A stretch of DNA of 43,439 nucleotides from the NCBI GenBank assembly GCA_030849065.1, contig JASAON010001507.1:1-43439 (forward strand). Reading direction: 5' to 3'. Position numbers and translations under genes: made by a program. Under the pieces are notes generated by a model. It was not told the DNA's origin, ran no database searches, and worked only from the letters and a program-made list of their open reading frames with translations. Shown piece by piece: positions 33,688-41,256 of this stretch. Position 1 is the first letter of the stretch. Each line of letters starts with the position of its first letter. This DNA is from Jaenimonas drosophilae. Lineage: Eukaryota > Euglenozoa > Kinetoplastea > Trypanosomatida > Trypanosomatidae.

Positions 33688-34560
33688 TCACCATCTACCG
33701 TGAAGATACATTGAGCTGAGATCAAACGTGGCAAAGATGGCAGCGTTGCTCGGAAACGAACGCACACACGTGATCCACCAACCTGCGTACAACCCACGAA
33801 GGCCATACTGCTGCCACTGAGCACAAGCCGCCTTCACGATGCCCATCTTCGCCCACGTTGGATCCACCTGCATCCTCGTCTTGATCACGTCAGCTGGAAA
33901 CAACACCGTCCAGAAGGCCACCCCGCTGCATCCACCCGCCAACATGCGCGAGCTCAGCGACAACTCCGTCGTGGCCACATCTTCCATCTTGGCAAAACGC
34001 ATCTTCAGCACGTCATAGGTGCCGCACCATGCAATCGTGCCAGGAATCTCACGCAACAAGGTGGCAGTGCCACCCCGGTAGAGCCCATGCACCCCACTCC
34101 ACCACCTCCGCCAACCTGTTTGGAGCGGGAGCTGCTCACGACGAAAGAGCTCCATCGCGCACGCCCAGGTGGAGGTGCTTGTGCTACAGCCAGCCTGCAT
34201 CGTGCACTTCACCAGCTCAAAGGGAGTGAGGCACATCATCGATGCAACACCACTGACACAACCGGCGAGGCAAATGGAGATGCCATCGGGGCATTCTACA
34301 TCCGCACCGCAGATGCGCAATCCAAACTTGTACGACCAAAACACGCAGGCATGCTCCAGGCCCGAGGCAATCAGCCGGGATGAAACACCCCGGTAGAAAC
34401 CTGCCACGCCATCGTGTTGGTACAAGTGGCGCGCACATGAAACACAATTGCCACCTCCATGTGTTTGGAGCAGCACCTTCACCGTATCGAAGGGGTACTC
34501 CATCAACACACCAACCGCACCAGCCACATAGCCACAGACAAAATCACGTACGGCACTCAT
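33688..34560 (-). CDS. Mitochondrial carrier (SLC25), ornithine/basic amino acid carrier-like
   Basis: A 290-residue protein with three repeats of the mitochondrial carrier fold. The signature P-x-(D/E)-x-x-(K/R) occurs as PFDTVK (23-28), PFELVK (113-118) and PADVIK (222-227), one per repeat, with six transmembrane helices implied. EYPFDTVKVLLQT in repeat 1 and CVRSFPSNAAIF near 266-275 resemble the ornithine carriers ORT1/SLC25A15 and related basic amino acid or carnitine carriers. The family call is secure; the substrate is inference from these short matches. It would sit in the inner mitochondrial membrane. The frame is open 16 codons upstream only from a TTG. An AG at 34594-34595 after a TTG-rich tract supports the ATG at 34560. 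Normal length and no missing signature. Confidence 0.9.
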   Translation of the reverse strand: MSAVRDFVCGYVAGAVGVLMEYPFDTVKVLLQTHGGGNCVSCARHLYQHDGVAGFYRGVSSRLIASGLEHACVFWSYKFGLRICGADVECPDGISICLAGCVSGVASMMCLTPFELVKCTMQAGCSTSTSTWACAMELFRREQLPLQTGWRRWWSGVHGLYRGGTATLLREIPGTIAWCGTYDVLKMRFAKMEDVATTELSLSSRMLAGGCSGVAFWTVLFPADVIKTRMQVDPTWAKMGIVKAACAQWQQYGLRGLYAGWWITCVRSFPSNAAIFATFDLSSMYLHGRW

Positions 34561-34593
34561 GATGAATGATGATGATAGTGAAGAGCGAAAGAG

Positions 34594-34630
34594 CTGACGT
34601 TTGTGCAAGCCAACAACAACAACAACAACG
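34594..34630 (-). promoter_or_regulatory. Putative spliced-leader acceptor for the carrier gene
   Basis: A run of GTT units on the minus strand (34630-34613) leads to AG at 34595-34594, 34 nt above the ATG at 34560. Confidence 0.45.
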
Positions 34631-35117
34631 TTTTGTGTGTTTGGCGTAGATTCCCACTCAACCCCGCAACAACCACCAACTCCGTGGTGGCTCTGATAGA
34701 TGGCACCTACACACTTCAGTGCAATCTAACTAGATGATGATGATGTAGAGCAATGTGAAGAAGAAGTAGCATCAGTGCGTAGAAAACGGCGATGACGAAG
34801 ATGATACATCCACGTGACGATAAATACATCATCATCAATACATCCGCATTATGGGCCCGATGGCATTTGCACAATCGATCACCTACACACATATGCCAGA
34901 GCATTAGGAGCCCTCACAACAACACAACTTCCTTCCTCGCTGTTTGTTTGTGGTGCGACATCACAGTCATGTAGCCACCATCCAAATCAACCCGTGATGA
35001 TGATGGCGATGATTATAAAACTGCCTCCACACACACACACACGCCTTGCATCACACACGTTGTTCCACGAAGGCAGCTCATACACGCAGACGCACACACA
35101 CAGAACATGAAAGAACA

Positions 35118-35139
35118 TGTGTGTGTGTGTGTGTGTGTG
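35118..35139. repeat. (TG)11 microsatellite
   Basis: Eleven uninterrupted TG units in the PRL copy A to carrier spacer. Confidence 0.95.
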
Positions 35140-35633
35140 ATGGTGAAGCGGCTGAATCTAATCAACTTTAGCAAACAACACATATTCGTTGGATCAGTAG
35201 AATGATGGTGTATGAATGTGGTGCAGAGTGAAAGTGAGGAAGAACATCATCATGTGCATCTCCATCGTCAGTGACTGAAAACAGAGGGGAAAAGAGGGAT
35301 GATGTTGTTGATGTTGATGAATACAAAGAGGAGGTGTGTGTGGCTATGCGGTCGTGTGGGTAACGAGGCCAAGCTCCTCCTCCTCCTCCTTCCTTGAGCA
35401 TGTTTTCCCTCATCGGGCTTGTGGAGGTTGTACGTATGCCACACCGGGTTCCATCGACGTCTTGGGTGTGTTATGGATTCATAAATCTAATCAAGCACAT
35501 GTGTGCTTGAATGGTTGATGTTGTGGGCGGTGTTGGTGTTTGGTTACGTACGGCACCACCAGGGGAGGAACACAGAAAAATAAACAGAAAACACGGGGAA
35601 AAAAAAGAACTTCTCTTCTTCTGCCGCGTGGGC

Positions 35634-36173
35634 CTACATCACAACACACTCACTACCACCACCGCCACGCTTGCGCTTGTACTTGGTAAGCCACTGCATC
35701 TGGATCTGATTGATGGCACCCTTGCGACGTTCACGAATGAGCATGATGGCATCGAGTGGTGCCATGCCGCCAAACTCCACCAACGCAATCGCAACAAGAA
35801 TCGGGGCACGCCCGAGGCCGGCGACGCAATGCACGCCAATCGTCGAGGCAGTGGTGAGCTCATGTTGCTCCAGCTTCTGCTTCTCAGACTCAAGAAGCTG
35901 AAGCCACGCATCAATCACCGTCTTTGGTGGTGGCGCACCATCATCAAATGGCCAACTGTGTACCTCAATACCACTTCGCTGGACCTGACTGGCATCGTAG
36001 GTGACGCCGCACACACGGACGAGATGGCGCACAGAACGCCGTTTCAGCTCCTTGATGTAGTTGAGCAAGCTGCTCGCGGTTGGGGCATCCAGAATGAGGA
36101 AGTTGAAGAGGAGCGACTGGCCGGGTGTGGCGGAGCCATCGTAGCATTCAATCAGGGTGCTATTCACCTCCAT
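35634..36173 (-). CDS. PRL: PRL-type (PTP4A) protein tyrosine phosphatase, copy A
   Basis: A 179-residue phosphatase closely matching PRL/PTP4A. It has VRVCGVTYD with the redox cysteine (C55), the acid loop WPFDDGAPP (general acid D78), the P-loop HCVAGLGRAP with catalytic C116, and then ALVEFGGMAPLDAIMLIRERRKGAIN. The C-terminus has a polybasic run (KYKRKR), a Gly linker and the CAAX box CVVM (C176). A terminal Met predicts farnesylation, as for the known prenylated Trypanosoma cruzi PRL. It should act at plasma-membrane or endosomal membranes. A second PRL lies on the far side of the ELP3-like gene, and P-loop codons are almost identical between the two, so they are duplicates. The start ATG follows an AG about 15 nt upstream. 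Confidence 0.93.
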   Translation of the reverse strand: MEVNSTLIECYDGSATPGQSLLFNFLILDAPTASSLLNYIKELKRRSVRHLVRVCGVTYDASQVQRSGIEVHSWPFDDGAPPPKTVIDAWLQLLESEKQKLEQHELTTASTIGVHCVAGLGRAPILVAIALVEFGGMAPLDAIMLIRERRKGAINQIQMQWLTKYKRKRGGGGSECVVM

Positions 36174-37291
36174 CCTTGTGGTCGAGCTGGTGTGGGATTA
36201 TGAAGTTCGTGTCGTAGGACTCTGCTTCACGAGTGATGATGTTGATGATGATGATATCTTGTGTTGGTGTTGAAAAACGGCGCTCCCGATTTCTGTGGTT
36301 GGCCTCCCTACATACACCTCCACCAATGAGAGGCGTATCAATCGCTGCTGCCTGTGTGGGCGAATGATGGGGAGGCGGTGATGAACGCCGACTTAGCCTG
36401 CCAGTGTGTAGCTAACTAGAGAGTGCTGGTGATTGCACAGCGTGAATGAAGACGGCTCCAGTGTGGAGATGATGATGATGATGTGGTGAGTCGGAGCTGT
36501 GTGTGTATGTGTGTTGGCTGCGTATCACGAATACAGAAAAGAAAAAAAAATCGATCGCGCAGCTACGCACAACAAAAAGAAGATATCAACCGCGGCGGAT
36601 GTTGTTGTTGGTGTTCGTGTTCGACGGAAGTAGGGATGGGATCACTACATGCACGAAAGAGGTGGGGGAAATGAGCTACGAAAGATACAAAAAAAACCTC
36701 AAAAATACAACCTTTTTATTCAGCAAACCGGTACACCACGATCAACTTTACAACGCGTGGATTTCTTCGCACGAAGAATCTAACAACAGGAGAGAAATAG
36801 TGTGAGTGTGTGGAGATTCTCCAACGAGCCTCCTCAACCTAAGCCACTCCCGTTTGATGCCACGCGTCCGTCGAAAGAGAAGACGTGCGTGTTTGTTGTT
36901 GATGATGCTGTCGGATGTTGCTACGTGATCGTCCCCCTTTCACCAAAATTAGTTAGTTGAGTATGTTGGTGGGGGAAGATGTATACGAAGAAAAAAAAAC
37001 TTGCTTGTGTGTTGCGGTGTGACTTTGACGGATGAGCCCTCAATGAGTGAGGTACGTCAATGGTAAAAAAAAAAAATGTGTGTTGCTCGTGGATGGCGAA
37101 GACTTGTGTGAAGAACATGTGTGAAGGAAGATGAAGAAGAGAAGATGAATGAGGAGGTTCAGCAGATGGTCGCGGTGTTGTGTAGATGTGATTGACACGA
37201 AGACAACAAGAAACCCTTGTGCGTTGATGATTAAAATCTTCATTCTTACTCGTTTGTTGTTGTTGTTGTTGTTGTGTGGATGCATCAACAC
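36174..37291. other. 1.1 kb spacer between ELP3-like gene and PRL copy A
   Basis: It holds the 3' UTR of the ELP3-like gene and the leader of PRL copy A. It contains A-runs (36541-36549, 36689-36695, 36992-36999, 37063-37074), a TTG run next to the ELP3 stop (37256-37275) and ATG blocks near 36469-36483. Frames here translate into poly-Phe, poly-Gln or repeat-like peptides and are not believed. Confidence 0.6.
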
Positions 37292-39457
37292 TCATTCTTC
37301 ACGGGCACGCTTGGACGACCTCCCCCACAATCCACGAATATGATGCCACGCACGTTGCAGCAAGCCCGATGCCGCATCTGGGGCCGTGGCCACCGCCTCT
37401 GCCGTCGTGGCCGTGGCCACTGTGGATGATGATGGCGATGAAGCTGGATTGGAGCTCAACGTCTTGATGAGGAAATCGCCGCAGATACCCTCACCATGTA
37501 CGAGTACGTAGCCCTTTCGACGATAGTAGTCTCGTACACCAACTCCACTAATGACGGCAACACGTTCATAACCACGCGCGTGAGCGAGCTCTTCAGCACG
37601 CTGCAACAAGGAAGAACCTACTCCACTGTGTTGTGCTCGATCTTCAAACCCTTCGCCCAAAGTGGTCACGAGGTTGCCATAGACGTGGAGCTCTCGAATC
37701 AATGCGCACCCGCGCAGCTCGTCAAAGGGGCTCTCCACGTCGCGCATGTCCACGCGCAGCCTTACAAAACCAAAAATGGTGGCTTCATCTGGTGTTTCCA
37801 TGGATATGAATATCTCTGTGCCACCGCTGGCGGCGTACTCACGCACGCAAATCGATGCAGATTGAAGCTTGGCCATCACCGCACGGTCGCCCTTCACCTC
37901 TCGGCAACGGATGCACCGACACGATGTGCCTTGTTCCTTCAACTTCACACCGAGAAGCTGCCGTAAGTTGGCCACCTCCACACCAGCAAGCACATAATCC
38001 ACCGGGATGTCACGAATCACGCGGTTTAAACGAATCCATGGATGCACACGTGTCTTGGCGTACAACAACACCTCCACCAGATTCTCCAGACCATAGGGAA
38101 CGTACTTTCCTTCACGATACCACTGCTCAATCAGTGTGAAGGGTGTTGTTTGGCAGGGATAAATCTTCCACTGGTCGGCCTGTAGGTCGGGTGAGTGAAG
38201 TACATCATCAAACATATTCATGTCTGCGGCGGGCGTTGACCCTGGCAGGTCTGGCATCAAGTGAATATCAACTTTGAAGCATGAATCCTTCAATAGCTTG
38301 ATGGCACGCATCGTATCTTCACGGGTGGCTTCTCGATGCACACCGGCAAGGATGCCATCGTCGGTGTGCTGCACGCCAAGCTGCACACGAGTGCAGTTAA
38401 GAAGGCGTAGCTCCACGAGAAGATCATGATTGATGGTGTCTGGGCGTGTTTCCAAGGTGAGGCCAATGATGCGGCAGGCGGCGGTTTCGTTGAGGAGCTG
38501 CTCCTGACGTAGATCCAGCGGCGCACGCGTACATAGAGCTCGTTGTGATTTTGCCGCACCACCATCTACGGAGGTGTTGCTGCTGCTGTTGTTGTTGTCA
38601 TGAACATTATACATGGTGTTGGCGGCGTAGTACAAATCGCGAATGAATTCATGGCGATAAGATTCTGGATAGCTCTCCCACGTTCCTCCGAGCACGAGGA
38701 GCTCCACTTTATCTGCGGGGTGGCCAATCGCCACCAGCGACGCCACACGCTCCACAAATTGCTCGTAGGCATCAAAATTTAGCCGATTAGCACGACGTAC
38801 ACCAGGTTCGTTGAGAAGGTAGCTGCGTGGTTGGCCAGGCTCATTAGGGCAGTAGTAGCAGTTCCACTTGCACGTAAAGCGTTGGCCGTGTGGGTAGGGA
38901 GAGGTGAAGACGGTGACGACGAGTACGCCAGATTGGCTGCGTGGTGCTTTGCTCACGAGGTGGCGCTCCAGCACGAGGCATCGTTCGTGCAACGGGTGTT
39001 GCAGAGTTGGGGAAGGGGTGGCAAAATCTTCCAAATCATGGTTGCCACCATGTGCAGTGGTCGCGGTAATGGGGGGTGAAGAGGAGGGTGACGCGTTCAA
39101 CGTGGTGGCACGACGTTGTGCCAAGAGATGCTTGTAGCCTGCCAAAAGCAGTGATTTCTTATACACGCAGCGGTGCCGCTTCTGCAGCTGGCGCAGGCAA
39201 CGGCCAACATCATCGTCGTTGGTTGGTTGGAGAGCGATGAGCTCCGCCACGAAATTGGCCACGGAGTTGAGCTCATCCATCGATACCGCGTTGGGATCCT
39301 CCTCCTTCAGGAGCTTCTCCAAGGTTGGTAGGTTTTCAATCTTTTTGGCAATACGCTCCGCATCTTCAACAGGGAGAGTGAATATTTCGTCGTCATTGCC
39401 ATCATAGTCATCTTCATCGCTGTGCTGCGCGTGCTTTGTCTTTGCTGCACGGGGCAT
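37292..39457 (-). CDS. ELP3: ELP3-like radical SAM/GNAT protein with an unusual cysteine motif
   Basis: A 721-residue protein with the two-domain plan of Elongator subunit 3. The radical-SAM part spans about 165-470: KVELLVLGGTWESYPESYRHEFIRDLYYA, GLTLETRPDTINHDLL, RVQLGVQHTDD, HLMPDLPGSTP and IRDIPVDYVLAGVEVANLRQL all match Elp3. The C-terminal acetyltransferase has the acetyl-CoA loop QHSGVGSSLL and GVGVRDYYRRKGY. Cluster cysteines are spaced C-x3-C-x2-C (C196, C200, C203), not the usual Elp3 C-x9-C-x2-C. Known Elp3 makes 5-carboxymethyluridine in tRNA; trypanosomes carry divergent paralogues, and this could be one. About 50 residues beyond the GNAT domain are Ser/Ala/Thr-rich and end in an amphipathic, basic segment. 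The frame extends upstream only from a GTG. The AG at 39523-39524 favours this ATG. Confidence 0.88.
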   Translation of the reverse strand: MPRAAKTKHAQHSDEDDYDGNDDEIFTLPVEDAERIAKKIENLPTLEKLLKEEDPNAVSMDELNSVANFVAELIALQPTNDDDVGRCLRQLQKRHRCVYKKSLLLAGYKHLLAQRRATTLNASPSSSPPITATTAHGGNHDLEDFATPSPTLQHPLHERCLVLERHLVSKAPRSQSGVLVVTVFTSPYPHGQRFTCKWNCYYCPNEPGQPRSYLLNEPGVRRANRLNFDAYEQFVERVASLVAIGHPADKVELLVLGGTWESYPESYRHEFIRDLYYAANTMYNVHDNNNSSSNTSVDGGAAKSQRALCTRAPLDLRQEQLLNETAACRIIGLTLETRPDTINHDLLVELRLLNCTRVQLGVQHTDDGILAGVHREATREDTMRAIKLLKDSCFKVDIHLMPDLPGSTPAADMNMFDDVLHSPDLQADQWKIYPCQTTPFTLIEQWYREGKYVPYGLENLVEVLLYAKTRVHPWIRLNRVIRDIPVDYVLAGVEVANLRQLLGVKLKEQGTSCRCIRCREVKGDRAVMAKLQSASICVREYAASGGTEIFISMETPDEATIFGFVRLRVDMRDVESPFDELRGCALIRELHVYGNLVTTLGEGFEDRAQHSGVGSSLLQRAEELAHARGYERVAVISGVGVRDYYRRKGYVLVHGEGICGDFLIKTLSSNPASSPSSSTVATATTAEAVATAPDAASGLLQRAWHHIRGLWGRSSKRAREE

Positions 39458-39901
39458 GAGGCACACAACAAGATCTTTGTTAGGGGAGGAGGTGTTTGCG
39501 TATTGCTGCACAAACTTCCTGCCTTGATGAAATAATAATGATGAAGAACGAAAGAAAAAAAAGCATAAATCGCTTGATGACAGAGACGTTGCAGCACTAT
39601 GACACACGTTTTGATGAGCACATGAAGAGGATAATGAACGGGGGTGGAGCGGGAAAGTAGGGTATCACAGCATAATATAGATGAAAAATAGTGAGGAGCA
39701 CTTCAATCGATCATGTGCTCGCGATCCAAACCAGTCAGAGAGAAGAACACGTGTACCTATCTGTGTTACCTTGTACGGCGTGTGGAGTTGGCGCCATCAT
39801 TCAAAGAGACACTCAACGCAAGTGAGCCGTCCGTTCTCATCCTACTTACCGTCAATCCAACGACATCATCGAAGGAGATCTCCTTCTCATGCACTTCATC
39901 A
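39458..39901. other. Spacer between PRL copy B and ELP3-like gene
   Basis: A 444-base spacer containing the ELP3 leader with its acceptor and the 3' UTR of PRL copy B. No other gene or repeat of note is seen. Confidence 0.6.
39523..39563 (-). promoter_or_regulatory. Putative spliced-leader acceptor for the ELP3-like gene
   Basis: On the minus strand a T-rich tract (CTTTTTTTTCTTTCGTTCTTC) ends with AG at 39524-39523 (TCAAG), about 65 nt above the ATG at 39457. Further AGs follow before the ATG. Confidence 0.45.
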
Positions 39902-40432
39902 TCACATGACGGTGCAGTTGGTGCAAATAAGCGATCCCTCTGACGTGTTGTTGTGTCTCGGACGATACTTCATAAGCCAATTAAGTTGAACCTGATTGAT
40001 GGCACCTTTGCGTCGCTCTCGCACGTAGCCCACCGCGTCGAGAGGTGCCATACCACCAAACTCCACCAACGCCAGTGCAACAAGAATCGGCGCGCGCCCG
40101 AGGCCCGCGACGCAATGCACGCCAATCGTGGAAGGCGGTTGTTTGCTCGACTCCCGCTCGAGCAAATCAAGCCACGCACTAATCACCTCCTCCGTTGGTG
40201 GAGCTCCATCATCAAAGGTGAAGCCATGCACGGCAATGTGATTGCGCTCCACTACTGCAGCGTCATAGGTTGGCCCGCAGGCACGCACGAGGTGCGTTAC
40301 CTTGTAGCGCTGAAGGAGCTTCACGTAACTTGGCAGACTACTGGGGCTTGGCGTGTCGAGGAGCAGAAAGTGAAAAATAATCTCATCTGATTCTTGTCGT
40401 GTGCAATCGACGAGGCTTGCATCGATATCCAT
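39902..40432 (-). CDS. PRL: PRL-type (PTP4A) protein tyrosine phosphatase, copy B
   Basis: A 176-residue paralogue of the phosphatase at 35634-36173. It keeps the redox cysteine (VRACGPTYD, C52), the general-acid Asp (D75), the P-loop HCVAGLGRAP (C107) and RERRKGAINQVQL. It ends in a CAAX box, CTVM (C173), again predicting farnesylation. Differences: the acid loop reads GFTFDDGAPP, so the Trp-Pro of the usual WPFDD is replaced; the polybasic stretch before CAAX is weak (KYRPRH only); and an extra Cys precedes the CAAX (ICTNCTVM). The frame is open 37 codons upstream, but that extension has no PRL similarity and passes AGs usable for trans-splicing, so the ATG at 40432 is preferred. Copy B may differ from copy A in membrane affinity or catalysis. 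Confidence 0.92.
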   Translation of the reverse strand: MDIDASLVDCTRQESDEIIFHFLLLDTPSPSSLPSYVKLLQRYKVTHLVRACGPTYDAAVVERNHIAVHGFTFDDGAPPTEEVISAWLDLLERESSKQPPSTIGVHCVAGLGRAPILVALALVEFGGMAPLDAVGYVRERRKGAINQVQLNWLMKYRPRHNNTSEGSLICTNCTVM

Positions 40433-41256
40433 CGATGATGATGATGATGTGTGATGCGCCAATAGCACGCTGCCCTCAAACAATGTGGGTGACGTGTATT
40501 TCTGAGTTACTCCAGCAACAACACACGTACGCACACGCACCACAAATCAGTGAGTGTAGATGGGTGAAGCGGTGAGAAGGAACGAACAGTGCAAGAAAGA
40601 AACAACAACAAGGAGGGCTGGAAAGTGGCGCAGTTACAATGGATGCCTTCTTTCCTGCTGTTGATGTACATGTGAAGAAGAAAGAAGAATTTTTAGAGGG
40701 AGTGATGGATGGATAATGTAGCACGACGAATAACACCCAGGAACACATGATTATGTGTGGCACAGTTTCAGAGAGATGATCGTCATGGGCATACAACCCA
40801 GACAATGGAGTAGCAAGAAATGAAATGGAAGTAGAATCTTCATCACCATCATGCGCTGATGAATTCAATGTTCCACGTATCGGTGCACCCACACCACCCT
40901 CGTGTAAAGCATGCCTACCACGGTAATAAGAAGTGAGATGTCGAGCAAACACGAGCGCACCACCTCCTTCCCTTGAGCAACGTACTTGAGGAACGGCAAA
41001 ACACTCATGTAGGGAGGTGGCCGTGCACATATCAACCAGCACCAACATCATCATCATCATCATTAAAGCAAGTGAATGCTCCACCATCGTCTCTCGCCAG
41101 CCATGCCTCGTCCTTCTCCTCCGCATCCTTCACCGGCACATCGCACAAACACATCAATAGAGGTGGCGGCGGAGAACAACGCACAAGTTCTTCAGCATCT
41201 ACTTCCACCAAATATCATCCATCATCATCGTCATCATCATCATCATCATCGTACAC
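40433..41256. other. Spacer between hydrolase fusion gene and PRL copy B
   Basis: An 824-base spacer. A 216-codon minus frame overlaps most of it, but its translation is repeat-derived (Met runs, Cys/Phe/Ser runs), with no family resemblance. ATC repeats lie at 41048-41063 and 41217-41251, and ATG repeats just above the PRL copy B start. It is mainly the 3' UTR of the hydrolase gene and the leader of PRL copy B. Confidence 0.55.
41217..41251. repeat. ATC trinucleotide microsatellite
   Basis: About ten interrupted ATC units immediately 3' of the hydrolase fusion stop codon. Confidence 0.9.

Larger units (their letters stand above)
34561..35633. other. 1.1 kb spacer between PRL copy A and carrier gene
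   Basis: No credible protein frame. It contains a CA run at 35026-35042, a (TG)11 run at 35118-35139, a CTCCTCCTC block near 35374-35390 and an 8-bp hairpin at 35491-35510 in the likely 3' UTR of PRL copy A. Most of it should be 3' UTR of that gene. Confidence 0.6.

Noticed and set aside
36921..37295. A 124-codon minus-strand frame below the ELP3-like gene
   Set aside because: It reads a CAA run and poly-Phe tracts in the ELP3 3' UTR and overlaps the ELP3 stop. No domain.
40476..41126. A 216-codon minus-strand frame between the hydrolase fusion and PRL copy B
   Set aside because: Translation is dominated by repeat-derived Met, Ser, Phe and Cys runs, and no conserved motif is seen. It overlaps the upstream region of PRL copy B.
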